From: Alicyclobacillus pomorum DSM 14955
GTDB lineage: Bacteria > Bacillota > Bacilli > Alicyclobacillales > Alicyclobacillaceae
NCBI RefSeq assembly: GCF_000472905.1
Contig: NZ_AXAR01000004.1
Location: 57,168-121,167 of the forward strand
Length of the DNA stretch: 64,000 nt
Reading direction: 5' to 3'
Shown here one piece after another: positions 36,539 through 45,449 of this stretch. Positions within the stretch are counted from its first letter, which is position 1. The number at the start of each line of letters is the position of its first letter. Under the pieces are notes generated by a model. It made no database searches and was not told where the DNA came from. It saw nothing but the letters and a program-made list of their open reading frames with translations. The position numbers were made by a program, and so were the translations under genes.

Positions 36539-38065
36539 TTAGACGGGATATACCGGATGCTTCCGCCGCCCGAATGACAGTGACTTGGTTTCGTACATCG
36601 CAAAACGAGTCACGAGTTCATCGCGCAACTGATCCGGCTGGACAATGTCATCGACAATGAGTTCCGATGCCAACCGATAGATATCGATGTCCTGGCGGTA
36701 TTCTTCCCGTTTTTGTTCAACAAACGCCTGCCGTTCTGATTCTGGCAGTTCCGCAATTTTGTTGCTGTAGACCGCGTTGACGGCAGCTTCCGGTCCCATC
36801 ACGGCAATTTGCGCATTCGGGAAGGCGAGGCAGCAGTCCGGTTCAAAGGCAGGGCCGGCCATCGCATACAGGCCTGCTCCGTATGCTTTACGCACGATGA
36901 CGCTGATTTTCGGGACGGACGCTTCAGACATGGCGGCAATCAGCTTGGCGCCGTGCCGAATGATGCCAGCTCGCTCCACTTTCGTACCAATCATGAACCC
37001 TGGTACGTCGGCTAAGAACAACAATGGGATGTGAAACGCATCGCACAGCGTAATAAAACGGGCCGCCTTGTCCGCGGAATCGACGAACAACACGCCACCC
37101 TTGACCCGTGGCTGGTTCGCGACAATCCCAACGACTTTTCCGCCAATCCGACCAAACCCTGTGATGATTTCTGGTGCGAACAACTTTTTCACTTCGTACC
37201 AGCTACCGTCGTCAATCACGCGCTGGATGAGATCCAACATGTTGAACGGCGCATTCTGGTTCTCGGGAACAATCTGCGAAATCGTCTTTTCAAATACGGC
37301 TGGCGACTTTCGCTCGGCCACAGGCGGTTTTTCGGTGAAGTTTGAAGGCATGTAGCTGAGATACTGACGCGCCGACTGAATGGCCTCTTCCTCGTTGGCC
37401 GCCAACACGTCTCCGCATCCACTGACCGAGCAGTGCATGCGGGCACCGCCCATTTCTTCCAATGTGACCTTCTCGCCAATCACCATCTCTGCCATACGTG
37501 GTGACCCGAGGTACATGCTCGCGTTCTTGTCCACCATGATGACGATGTCACAAAACGCCGGAATGTACGCTCCGCCTGCGGCGGACGGCCCGAACAACAC
37601 GCAAACCTGCGGAATCATACCCGACAGGCGAACCTGGTTGTAGAAGATACGGCCAGCCCCGCGCCGACCCGGAAACATTTCAATTTGATCCGTAATCCGC
37701 GCCCCCGCCGAGTCGACAAGGTATACCAGGGGAATCTGCATTTTTTCGGCGACTTCCTGAATGCGGATGATCTTCTCCACCGTGCGTGCGCCCCAGCTCC
37801 CGGCCTTCACAGTGCTGTCGTTTGCCATCACGGCCACAGGGCGCCCGTGAATCGTTCCAATCCCCGTGACTACGCCATCCGCGGGCAACCCGTCGGCCAT
37901 GCAGTTGGCAAATAGGCCGTCTTCCGTTTGAAGGTCGTTGTCAAACAACAACTTGAGCCGGTCGCGGACAAACAGTTTGCCCGCTTCCCTGTTTTTCTCG
38001 TGGTACTTTGGTGCACCGCCGGACTTGATTTCTTCCGTGAACTGCTGAAGTCTATCGTTCCCCAT
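36539..38065 (-). CDS. Acyl-CoA carboxylase carboxyltransferase subunit (methylcrotonyl/propionyl-CoA type, YngE-like)
   Basis: 508 aa from ATG at 38065; a GTG four codons upstream (38077) overlaps the AAAGGAG site. The two crotonase-like halves have GPSAAGGAYIPAFCDIVIM in the N-terminal domain and DVPGFMIGTKVERAGIIRHGAKL plus KAYGAGLYAMAG in the C-terminal domain, which bind biotin and acyl-CoA. With the biotin carboxylase, biotinyl carrier, hydratase and HMG-CoA lyase upstream, it most likely carboxylates 3-methylcrotonyl-CoA in leucine breakdown. Last gene of the operon; B. subtilis yngE equivalent. Confidence 0.88.
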   Translation of the reverse strand: MGNDRLQQFTEEIKSGGAPKYHEKNREAGKLFVRDRLKLLFDNDLQTEDGLFANCMADGLPADGVVTGIGTIHGRPVAVMANDSTVKAGSWGARTVEKIIRIQEVAEKMQIPLVYLVDSAGARITDQIEMFPGRRGAGRIFYNQVRLSGMIPQVCVLFGPSAAGGAYIPAFCDIVIMVDKNASMYLGSPRMAEMVIGEKVTLEEMGGARMHCSVSGCGDVLAANEEEAIQSARQYLSYMPSNFTEKPPVAERKSPAVFEKTISQIVPENQNAPFNMLDLIQRVIDDGSWYEVKKLFAPEIITGFGRIGGKVVGIVANQPRVKGGVLFVDSADKAARFITLCDAFHIPLLFLADVPGFMIGTKVERAGIIRHGAKLIAAMSEASVPKISVIVRKAYGAGLYAMAGPAFEPDCCLAFPNAQIAVMGPEAAVNAVYSNKIAELPESERQAFVEQKREEYRQDIDIYRLASELIVDDIVQPDQLRDELVTRFAMYETKSLSFGRRKHPVYPV

Positions 38066-38183
38066 ACACAGGCTCACTCCTTTTCAGAGGTTGTCCGAAC
38101 AGGGTCGAGAAGTCTGCATCTTCACGCGCTTGATTCGCCTCACACGCGCCTGACGTTGCCCCTGTATCGGACACGCACATTCA

Positions 38184-38966
38184 TCATCGTCCAATGTAGT
38201 TCGGTTTGCGCTTTTCTGCGAAAGCAGCGAGTCCTTCCAACCTATCATCCGTAGGGATGACGACCTCGTACGCCTTTTGCTCGATGGCGAGCCCAGTGTG
38301 GAGGTCGACCCCAAAGCCCTGATCAATGGCAAATTTCGCTTGACGCACGGCAACCGGTCCATTGGCTGCAATTTCCGCAGCGAGTTGGTACGCAGCTGAC
38401 AACAAGTCTTCCGCGTCCACCACCTGATTGACGAGCCCGAACGACAACGCCTCGTCGGCGTCGATGCGCCTCGCGGTATAAATCAATTCCTTGGCCTTTG
38501 CCAGGCCAATCAGCCGCGGTAAGCGCTGTGTCCCCCCCGCGCCCGGAATAATCGCGAGGCTTGTTTCAGTGAGTCCAAGTTTGGCCGTCTTCGAAGCAAT
38601 CCTCAGGTCGGCAGCGAGTGCCAGTTCCGTGCCACCACCGAACGCCACTCCATTGATGGCGGCGATGGTCGGCATCGGTAAATCGGCGAGGTCTTCAACA
38701 ACACCGCGAATCAGACTGACCGTTCTCCGAACCTGTGTATCGTCCATCCCTTTGCGTTCCTTCAAGTCCGCGCCAGCGCAGAATGCCTTGTTGCCAGCGC
38801 CGGTGACAATCACAACGCGGACGTCAGGACGAAACTTGACTTGGTACAGCGCGTCGTGCAAGTCGTACAGCAACGCGAGCGATAGCGCGTTCGCGCTGTC
38901 TGGACGGTTCAACGTCAGCGTCACGATGCCGTCCTGCTCTTGTATGTTGACGAACTTTTCAGTCAC
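38184..38966 (-). CDS. Enoyl-CoA hydratase/isomerase, probable methylglutaconyl-CoA hydratase (YngF-like)
   Basis: 260 aa from GTG at 38966, preceded by AAAGGGGAG. The crotonase oxyanion-hole segments NKAFCAGADLKER and INGVAFGGGTELALAADLRIA, including the catalytic Glu region ETSLAIIPGAGGTQRLPRLIG, are intact. In this operon it should hydrate 3-methylglutaconyl-CoA to HMG-CoA, which the next enzyme cleaves. Its start overlaps the hmgL stop by 8 bp. Paralogues acting in beta-oxidation look very similar, so substrate is inferred from context. Confidence 0.88.
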   Translation of the reverse strand: MTEKFVNIQEQDGIVTLTLNRPDSANALSLALLYDLHDALYQVKFRPDVRVVIVTGAGNKAFCAGADLKERKGMDDTQVRRTVSLIRGVVEDLADLPMPTIAAINGVAFGGGTELALAADLRIASKTAKLGLTETSLAIIPGAGGTQRLPRLIGLAKAKELIYTARRIDADEALSFGLVNQVVDAEDLLSAAYQLAAEIAANGPVAVRQAKFAIDQGFGVDLHTGLAIEQKAYEVVIPTDDRLEGLAAFAEKRKPNYIGR

Positions 38967-39873
38967 ACGATGCTCCCCTTTCGCGTCCCCGGGCGACCGC
39001 TCGAGCATGGCTCGGCAATGGCCGACCAAGTTTCTCTTCAAACCAACGCGTGATGTCCGCTACCGCCTGACTGTCAATCCCCGTGGCGATGCCCATGCCA
39101 TCAAACAGGTACAAAAGATCATCGGTGGCGACGTTCCCCGAGGCCCCGGGTGCGTAAGGACAGCCACCCAGGCCACCGACAGACCCATCGAACACGCGAA
39201 CACCGGCGTCATAGCCGGCCACCACATTGGCCACAGCCATCCCGCGCGTGTCGTGAAAATGCAATGCAATGCGAGACAAATCTACTTCCTTCGCTAACGT
39301 CTCGACCACGGAGCGGACCTGGGTGGGCACTGCGACGCCAATGGTATCCCCCAGGGATAATTCGTCGATGCCGAGTTCAAATAATCGATAGCAAACCGAG
39401 AGAACGTTCTCCACTGCCACTGGACCTTCGTACGGGCAACCAAAGACGGTGGAAACGTATCCTCGAACCGGTTTCCCCGCCTGCTTGGCGCCGCGAATGA
39501 CGGGTTCCAACACAGGAAACGTGTCTGCTATCGACTTGTTGATGTTCTTCAGATTGTGCGTTTCGCTCGCCGACATAAAAACATTGACCGCGTCGACGCC
39601 GACCTCGAGCGCCCGTTCCAAACCTCTTTCGTTCGGGACCAGCGCACTGTACTCGACGCCTTCCTTGCGGTGAATCTGATGGAACACGTCGGCCGCGTCC
39701 GCCAATTGCGGAATCCACTTGGGATGTACGAAGGAACTGACCTCTATGTACTGAAACCCAGCCTCCGATAACCGGTTGACCAGCTCCACCTTGACATCGG
39801 TCGGAACAAAGCCCGCCTCGTTCTGCAATCCGTCGCGGGGCCCCACTTCTTTGAGTACAACCTGGTCGGCCAT
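38959..39873 (-). CDS. yngG: Hydroxymethylglutaryl-CoA lyase
   Basis: 304 aa from ATG at 39873. A TIM-barrel HMGL-like enzyme: EVGPRDGLQNEAGFVPT at the N terminus, metal-binding LHFHDTRGMAVAN and the catalytic Cys loop GGLGGCPYAPGASGNVATDD. It splits HMG-CoA into acetyl-CoA and acetoacetate, ending leucine degradation. It follows the biotinyl carrier gene after 16 bp. The B. subtilis homologue is yngG in the same order. Confidence 0.93.
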   Translation of the reverse strand: MADQVVLKEVGPRDGLQNEAGFVPTDVKVELVNRLSEAGFQYIEVSSFVHPKWIPQLADAADVFHQIHRKEGVEYSALVPNERGLERALEVGVDAVNVFMSASETHNLKNINKSIADTFPVLEPVIRGAKQAGKPVRGYVSTVFGCPYEGPVAVENVLSVCYRLFELGIDELSLGDTIGVAVPTQVRSVVETLAKEVDLSRIALHFHDTRGMAVANVVAGYDAGVRVFDGSVGGLGGCPYAPGASGNVATDDLLYLFDGMGIATGIDSQAVADITRWFEEKLGRPLPSHARAVARGRERGASCD

Positions 39874-39889
39874 CGTCCCCGTCTCCTCT

Positions 39890-40102
39890 CTACTCTAAGT
39901 CGACCAACGGATCTCCTTCGTTGACAAAGTCTCCAGCCTGAACGTGTACAGCCTTGACCGTGCCCGTTGAGTCTGCTGAAATCGGAACTTCCATCTTCAT
40001 CGACTCCAGTGTCACTACATCTTGTCCTTCTTGCACCGCGTCACCCACCGACACGGAGACACTGAGGACTGTACCTGCCATGGAAGCGAAAATTTGCGCC
40101 AT
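39890..40102 (-). CDS. Stand-alone biotinyl carrier protein (BCCP domain)
   Basis: 70 aa, a complete biotinyl/lipoyl fold with the biotinylated Lys in ESMKMEVP (residue 36) and flanking hydrophobic strands. It carries carboxy-biotin between the carboxylase and the transferase encoded on either side. In many organisms this domain is fused to the biotin carboxylase; here it is a separate small gene, as yngHB in B. subtilis. It is 47 bp downstream of the carboxylase gene. Confidence 0.9.
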   Translation of the reverse strand: MAQIFASMAGTVLSVSVSVGDAVQEGQDVVTLESMKMEVPISADSTGTVKAVHVQAGDFVNEGDPLVDLE

Positions 40103-40149
40103 CTTTGTTCACGACACCTTTCGTTTGAAATTCATGATGCAATACATGG

Positions 40150-41481
40150 TCAAAACCACTTGTGCAGAAAATCGGTCGTCGTATCCCCACGTGCAAACGC
40201 ATCGGAGTCGATGACCTTGCGAAGCAGCGGTAAATTCGTCTTGATGCCGGTGACGGTATACGATGACAACGCGTCCGCCATCCGCCGAATCGCCTCCGAC
40301 CGACTTGGCGCGTGGACAATCAACTTGCCAATCATTGGATCGTAATACGGAGTGACTTTCGATCCGCTCTCCACACCGACATCGTTGCGGACGCCTTCGC
40401 CCGTCGGCAACGTCAACTGTTCAATGGTGCCAGGCGATGGCAACATTTTTTCCGGGTCTTCCGCGTACACCCGACACTCAATCGCGTGACCGACGAGCGG
40501 AACGTCGGACTGCGCAAACGGCAAGAGAGCGCCGTCCGCAATCTGCAACTGGAGTTCTACCAGGTCAAGTCCCGTAATCATTTCGGTCACCGGGTGCTCG
40601 ACCTGAAGCCGCGTGTTCATTTCAAGAAAGTAGAATTGCTTGGCACTGTCCACGAGAAACTCAACCGTCCCGGCATTGCTGTACCCTATCGTCTGCGCAG
40701 CCTTCAACGCGGCCTGTCCCATCGCTTGGCGCAGTTCATCATCGACAAACGATGACGGCGCTTCCTCAATGACCTTCTGGTGCCGCCGCTGCACAGAGCA
40801 CTCGCGTTCCCACAAGAAGACACCGTTGCCGTGTTCGTCAAACAGCACCTGAATCTCGATGTGGCGCGGTGATTCCACTACTTTTTCGACGAACATTTCT
40901 CCATTGCCAAAGTAGGCTTTGGCACGCGACTGATTCGAGGTGAACACCTTGCTCAACTCGTCGGCGTTGTGTACCACTTGCATCCCGATTCCGCCGCCGC
41001 CGTGAGCAGCTTTCAACATCACGGGATACCCGATTTGTTCAGCGAAAGAAAGCGCTTCCGCAAGGTCTACAGCACCCTCTGTTCCCGGAACAATGGGCAC
41101 GCCGGCCGTTTTCATCATGCTGCGAGCGGCAATTTTACTGCCCATGGCCGCAATCGCGTCTGCTGAGGGGCCAATGAACTTGATCCCAGCTTCCCGGACC
41201 GCTCTTGCGAAGGCCGGCTGTTCACTGAGCAAACCATAGCCTGGATGAACCGCATCGGCGCCCGTGTCTCGCGCAGCCTGGACAATGGCGTTGACTTGCA
41301 AGTAACTTTGCGCCACAGGGGGTGGACCAATGCGTACGGCCTCGTCCGCCTCACGGACGTGCAAAGCATCCGCGTCCGCATCGGAATACACAGCCACCGT
41401 TGCGATGCCGAGCCTTTGGCAAGTGCGAATCACCCGGCGCGCGATTTCGCCTCGATTCGCAATCAGAACTTTGCGAAACAT
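40150..41481 (-). CDS. Biotin carboxylase subunit of an acyl-CoA carboxylase (YngH-like)
   Basis: 443 aa. N-terminal MFRKVLIANRGEIARRVIRTC, ATP-grasp domain with KAAHGGGGIGMQVV, ECSVQRRHQKVIEEAPS and catalytic MNTRLQVEHPVTEMITGLDLVE, then the C-terminal biotin carboxylase domain. It carboxylates biotin on the small carrier protein. It is the first gene of the five-gene leucine-degradation operon, with GGGGAGAGGGGG before its ATG and divergent from an SDR gene. AccC of fatty-acid synthesis is similar, but the neighbours argue for catabolism. Confidence 0.9.
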   Translation of the reverse strand: MFRKVLIANRGEIARRVIRTCQRLGIATVAVYSDADADALHVREADEAVRIGPPPVAQSYLQVNAIVQAARDTGADAVHPGYGLLSEQPAFARAVREAGIKFIGPSADAIAAMGSKIAARSMMKTAGVPIVPGTEGAVDLAEALSFAEQIGYPVMLKAAHGGGGIGMQVVHNADELSKVFTSNQSRAKAYFGNGEMFVEKVVESPRHIEIQVLFDEHGNGVFLWERECSVQRRHQKVIEEAPSSFVDDELRQAMGQAALKAAQTIGYSNAGTVEFLVDSAKQFYFLEMNTRLQVEHPVTEMITGLDLVELQLQIADGALLPFAQSDVPLVGHAIECRVYAEDPEKMLPSPGTIEQLTLPTGEGVRNDVGVESGSKVTPYYDPMIGKLIVHAPSRSEAIRRMADALSSYTVTGIKTNLPLLRKVIDSDAFARGDTTTDFLHKWF

Positions 41482-41651
41482 AGAATTCCCCCTCTCCCCA
41501 ACATTCTATATTAGCGTAACAGTTCACAAGACTCTTTGCAAAGTGGAAGAGTCGCCCATTCCGAGGCGGCGGGGCCTTTGGCCGCATTTCTCGGTACATT
41601 CAGATGTGTGTTACAATCATTCACTGTACATTGTCCGAGAGAAGGGTGGTC

Positions 41652-42422
41652 ATGACACCAGGATTTCCATACTCTACGACGAGGCCGCTGTTTGGCCAGG
41701 TCGCCATCGTCACAGGTGCGTCTAGAGGGATTGGGCGTTCCATCGCTATCTCTTTGGCTCGAGCAGGAGCCTATGTAGTCGTGAACTACCGACAGTCGAA
41801 GGCGGCAGCGGACGACGTTGTTGCTCAGATCCACCAAATGGGCAGTCGTGCGATTGCGGTTCAGGCCGACGTGACCGAACCTGCCGACGTGGATTCGCTT
41901 GTTGCGGCGGCCGCGGAACTCGGCGTCCCTCGTATTCTCGTGAACAACGCAGGGATTGGGAGTTCACAGTTGTTAATGGACACGACCCTGGAAGAGTGGG
42001 AATCCCTTATGAAGAGCAATCTCACGGCGCCGTTTCTGTGTGCGAAAGCTGTCCTTCCACACATGGTCCGAGCAGAGTACGGGCGCATCATCAACATTTC
42101 GTCCATCTGGGGACTCTCTGGCGGATCGTTCGAGGTGGCATACTCGGCTTCCAAAGGCGGCCTGATTGCGTTTACCAAGGCACTCGCCAAGGAAGTGGCT
42201 CGTTCTGGCATCACCGTCAACGCGGTCGCTCCCGGGGCCATTGAGACCGATATGCTTTGGAATTTATCGCCGGAAGAAAAACGGGAGCTGGCCGAGGAGA
42301 CGCCCGTCGGGCGGCTGGGTCATCCAGACGACGTCGCGCACGCAGTGCTTTTTCTCGCCTCCCCCAGCGCTTCGTACGTGACGGGACAGGTGATTAGCCC
42401 AAATGGAGGCTTGGTTACCTGA
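41652..42422 (+). CDS. Short-chain dehydrogenase/reductase, FabG-like
   Basis: 256 aa from ATG at 41652 (MTPGFPYSTTRPLFG) after GAGAAGGGTGG. The classical SDR elements are present: cofactor loop TGASRGIGRSIA, NNAG (ILVNNAGIGSS), catalytic Ser in NISSIWG, YSASKGG with Tyr and Lys, and the C-terminal GLVT. Cofactor preference looks like NADP (NYRQSK after beta-2). It could be 3-oxoacyl-ACP reductase or the EF-P 5-aminopentanone reductase type (YmfI); sequence alone does not decide. It is divergent from the carboxylase operon; TACAAT near 41611 may be its -10. Confidence 0.85.
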   Translation: MTPGFPYSTTRPLFGQVAIVTGASRGIGRSIAISLARAGAYVVVNYRQSKAAADDVVAQIHQMGSRAIAVQADVTEPADVDSLVAAAAELGVPRILVNNAGIGSSQLLMDTTLEEWESLMKSNLTAPFLCAKAVLPHMVRAEYGRIINISSIWGLSGGSFEVAYSASKGGLIAFTKALAKEVARSGITVNAVAPGAIETDMLWNLSPEEKRELAEETPVGRLGHPDDVAHAVLFLASPSASYVTGQVISPNGGLVT

Positions 42423-42553
42423 GCGATGTTGGACTGGAGCCCCCGTTGTTGCAACGCTCGGACTACACCCGATTTTCGCATTCGGGTACAGCCGCCCTGT
42501 CGATTGGCTCGTCTCCGTCATTCCTTATAGGGAGAGCACCGCGGTAAGACATA

Positions 42554-42599
42554 GAGGAGTCGTACATGAGCCGTGTCATACGCGCCCTGTCGACTCCTC
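42554..42599 (+). repeat. 9-bp inverted repeat in the leader of the proline-rich gene
   Basis: GAGGAGTCG (42554-42562) pairs with CGACTCCTC (42591-42599), loop 28 nt. The left arm contains a good ribosome-binding sequence (AGAGGAG) followed by an ATG at 42566 that opens a 45-codon frame ending at 42703. The hairpin could hide that site. No T run follows. Confidence 0.4.
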
Positions 42600-42632
42600 G
42601 ATTCGTGCCATCGCGGAAAGGGGAGACTTCAC

Positions 42633-43154
42633 TTGAAACGCAGAGCGGAGCACACGAGGCACGGGCGTCAGACATCTTTACGAAGGCACACACCTGCTCG
42701 TGAGACGGTGAAACTCAAGCGACTCCGCCGACAACTTCGAAAGGAAGCACGTGCTTGGGGTCTCGCCGAGAACGATCTCCTCTCTCTGGTTGTCAGTCTG
42801 TCCGAGACGATTCGGGATCAGGTTCCCGGAGCGGGTTCATTCGATACAAAGCAGGTTGTCCAGTGGATTCGTCACCCGATGTTCCCGCTCATGCTGCAGT
42901 GGATTGGCTCGTCCGTAATGAACGCTCTGTCCAACAACGATGCCCCACCATCAAACCAAGAGGCGCCTTCTACCCAAACGCCCCCTCCCTGGCCGAACGT
43001 TCCTCGCACACCGGCGCCTGCACCTCACCATGCAGTGCCATGGGCACCACCATCCCGACCACCGGGCTCAGGGTATGCTCGCCCCGGAGCACCAACACCC
43101 GGAGTGGTCCCCCCAGAGTTCAGGCCGCCTGCCCCACCATTTCCTTTTTACTGA
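42633..43154 (+). CDS. Basic, proline-rich protein of unknown function
   Basis: 173 aa from TTG at 42633, 9 nt after AAAGGGGAG; upstream in-frame ATG at 42573 has no ribosome site. Residues 1-50 are strongly basic (Arg/Lys/His), 50-100 hold a mixed helical part (LAENDLLSLVVSLSETIRD, WIRHPMFPLMLQWIGSSV), and residues 105-173 are a Pro-rich tail ending PPFPFY. I recognise no family. The composition resembles surface or spore-coat linkers, which is speculative. It converges on gerC with only 3 bp between stops. Confidence 0.6.
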   Translation: MKRRAEHTRHGRQTSLRRHTPARETVKLKRLRRQLRKEARAWGLAENDLLSLVVSLSETIRDQVPGAGSFDTKQVVQWIRHPMFPLMLQWIGSSVMNALSNNDAPPSNQEAPSTQTPPPWPNVPRTPAPAPHHAVPWAPPSRPPGSGYARPGAPTPGVVPPEFRPPAPPFPFY

Positions 43155-43157
43155 TTC

Positions 43158-44408
43158 TTAGAGCGGAGTGAGCTGTACACCAAATCGCCGGATCCTTAGG
43201 CTCACGTGCACCCGAATGTCTGCCGTGCGGAATCGCTGTGCCCAAGGGTACGATGTGAACTGCTGGTCCGTGGCGAAATGTCCGCGAGCATGTGAAGATA
43301 TGGGAATGACATCGGCGTCGTAGTCGTGGTAGAGCTTCGTGAGCAGTGCCGTGTACTCCTTTGCGGTAGCCGCCTGTAAGCTCTGTTCCAGCTTGGTGCG
43401 GTTCTCGGGCCGGCTGTAATCCACACCACTCTCTACATTTAACAAATCAGCCTCCAGAGGCACGTCCACATCAATGGCCATTGGATTCGACAACTGAACG
43501 GTGTATCGAGGCGCGCGTTCTTTACGCATCGAGAGACCGACGTGCTTACCCGGTGCCAGTGGATCGGAAAAATCCAGCTTCGTGTTGCGCAGAATCCCCG
43601 AAAGGAATTGTAGTTGTATCGATTCACGCCCGTTGAGCATCCCAACCAGTTGGTCGTGGCGGAATACGGCAGCACCGAGCCACTCTACCGGGTCTCCACC
43701 CGCTCGCGGCACTTCTCCCGGTTGAAAGACGTCCTGCCCGTCCTTCACGCCTTGTTCTCCCTGCGGATCGTCCTTGACCTTCTGATTGATGGAGAACAGC
43801 GGCAAGACACCTCCAGACTGTTCACCTTCTACAAAGCGGTGCAAGTCTTGCAGGTACACCACCGGAACCAGACCGGTTCTCTGACTGGTCAAGGCGATGC
43901 CATCCGCGAGACGACCAGATGTTTTATCCAGCATCGGCTTCTGAGTTGCAAGGACTTCGCGTGCTGTACCATCTGCCACACCCACGAGAATCGTGGGGCG
44001 AAACTCACGGTACCGTACCAACACCTGCATCGTCGGCTTGAGCCCCTCTTGAGCCAATGACTTGCCGAAAACGATGTTGGTTAAGTGGGTGAGAGACACC
44101 TGGCGCTCCACACTGGAATTCGCGATAAGCAATGCCTCCGTCACGCTGTGGGCGCGATACGTGACGGGTGCTTTTCCTGCCAGCGGTGTATCCGCAGAGC
44201 TTCCACCGCCTCCGCCGCCGGCGGGGTTCTGTGGAAGCGCAAAACGAAGCGTGAAATCAATCATGTCACCCGGTGCCTTGTCAATGCCAAGCGCTGTGAC
44301 AAACGCTTGTTGTTCCAGCTCCTGTCGGTCATAACAACCTGTGACACAACTACAGAGTGCGCACGTTAAGAGTGTAATGACAGCTTGACGCAAACGATGG
44401 TAACCCAT
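43158..44408 (-). CDS. Ger(x)C-family spore germination lipoprotein
   Basis: 416 aa from ATG at 44408 (MGYHRLRQAVITLL). The signal peptide ends in a lipobox-like CSCVTGC with lipid-modified Cys, followed by YDRQELEQQAFVTALGIDK, the conserved Ger(x)C N terminus. A long C-terminal domain follows. Such lipoproteins are the C subunits of germinant receptors in the spore inner membrane. No gerA or gerB subunit gene is adjacent, so it is an orphan. A Gly-rich loop (GGGGGGSS) lies near residue 65. Confidence 0.9.
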   Translation of the reverse strand: MGYHRLRQAVITLLTCALCSCVTGCYDRQELEQQAFVTALGIDKAPGDMIDFTLRFALPQNPAGGGGGGSSADTPLAGKAPVTYRAHSVTEALLIANSSVERQVSLTHLTNIVFGKSLAQEGLKPTMQVLVRYREFRPTILVGVADGTAREVLATQKPMLDKTSGRLADGIALTSQRTGLVPVVYLQDLHRFVEGEQSGGVLPLFSINQKVKDDPQGEQGVKDGQDVFQPGEVPRAGGDPVEWLGAAVFRHDQLVGMLNGRESIQLQFLSGILRNTKLDFSDPLAPGKHVGLSMRKERAPRYTVQLSNPMAIDVDVPLEADLLNVESGVDYSRPENRTKLEQSLQAATAKEYTALLTKLYHDYDADVIPISSHARGHFATDQQFTSYPWAQRFRTADIRVHVSLRIRRFGVQLTPL

Positions 44409-44457
44409 ATTCATCACCCGCCAGGACTAGCTTCCCCAGCCGACCTGGCTTCATGCG

Positions 44458-44494
44458 AAAAGAGGCTCACAAAGGGATGCCCCTCTGTGAGCCT
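44458..44494 (-). terminator. Intrinsic terminator after the rsfA-like gene
   Basis: AGGCTCACA, loop of 14 nt, TGTGAGCCT, followed on the minus strand by CTTTTCG. It lies between the rsfA-like gene and gerC. Confidence 0.78.
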
Positions 44495-44501
44495 TTCCTG
44501 T

Positions 44502-45146
44502 CTACTCTGCCTGCTCCATAGCATTGTCAGCGCTGACGCGTTCGAGATTTCCGTACTCGTCAATCCGGTACATAAATCCTGAGGTGACATCACTGGCATC
44601 GAGGAATGTCGCTTTGCGAGCCCGTTCCACAATTTGCACCAGCGCGCGATAATCACTTGCCATGGTCTCGTAGTCGCGACGGAGTGACTCATGTTCCTCT
44701 CGCAGTCGCCCGAATTCATCGTTCTGGCACTCATACCTGGATTTCCACTCGGCCGCTTCCCGTTGGGCAGCTCGCCAACGCGTAGCCCACTGCTGCGCCG
44801 TGTTCTTTTCCTGACGCAAGAAGCGAAGTACCTGTGCCCAACTCATGAGCGTTGCGGTCGGATGGTCGTAATCTCCGCCTTCCATCTGTGCCTGAATGCG
44901 CTCCGACTTTCGCTGCTTTCTATCTTCCTTGGCTTCTTCAATCTGCGGACGAAACTGTTTGCGGACACAGGCATTCCAGCGAAATCCACACGCGGCAGCC
45001 GTTCGTCCAAGCCTGCGACTGGCCTCGTTGAATCCTGCCAGCTGTGTACTACCGTCGCGAATGTGTTTAATCACGACCTCCGCGAGAATCGCGTCGTCCT
45101 CTGTCGTCCAGGCGTCTTGCCTCATGGTGCGTAAGTTTTGTTTCAT
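44502..45146 (-). CDS. RsfA-family prespore transcription factor
   Basis: 214 aa from ATG at 45146 with GGGGGATC upstream. The N-terminal Myb/SANT-like DNA-binding region reads MRQDAWTTEDDAILAEVV then GRTAAACGFRWNACVRKQF, the RsfA signature; a coiled coil fills residues ~110-180, and the C terminus SGFMYRIDEYGNLERV is also family-like. RsfA of B. subtilis is made in the forespore and fine-tunes sigma-F genes. There are several paralogues per genome in spore formers, so exact orthology is open. Confidence 0.87.
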   Translation of the reverse strand: MKQNLRTMRQDAWTTEDDAILAEVVIKHIRDGSTQLAGFNEASRRLGRTAAACGFRWNACVRKQFRPQIEEAKEDRKQRKSERIQAQMEGGDYDHPTATLMSWAQVLRFLRQEKNTAQQWATRWRAAQREAAEWKSRYECQNDEFGRLREEHESLRRDYETMASDYRALVQIVERARKATFLDASDVTSGFMYRIDEYGNLERVSADNAMEQAE

Positions 45147-45449
45147 CGTTGTTGATCCCCCTGAATCTGCCGAAACAACCTTATAGACTGTTCAAACTAT
45201 CATAAGTAATTTCCAATTTTGCAAGGGTTTAAACTTAACATCCAACAGGAACCAATTACGAAGTGGTAAACATCGCACTTGTCGGCCAACGTTCCGGAGC
45301 GTACAAAATCAGCTTCCCGCCCATCGGTTTGACCGTAGAAACGGGAAGCTGTACGAATTTCGACCGATTGAGTTGTTCGCCGTTGAACAACGTGTGTGAC
45401 TTTTGTTACCTATCTTCCGCACCGCTGGTCCGCATGGCGCCCCTCGCCA
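45147..45449. other. Gene-free stretch of about 300 bp upstream of the rsfA-like gene
   Basis: The first ~110 bp hold AT-rich sequence with TTGCAA and TATGAT-like elements on the minus strand that could be the rsfA promoter, but spacing is poor. The right part has two hairpins (45311-45350 and 45372-45391). Open frames here have no ribosome site or recognisable product. Confidence 0.4.
45311..45350 (-). terminator. Hairpin, possible terminator for the 81-aa gene
   Basis: AGCTTCCCG (45311-45319) pairs with CGGGAAGCT (45342-45350), loop 22 nt; on the minus strand a short GATTTTG follows. It lies 100 bp past the end of the small gene at 45450-45695. Confidence 0.45.
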
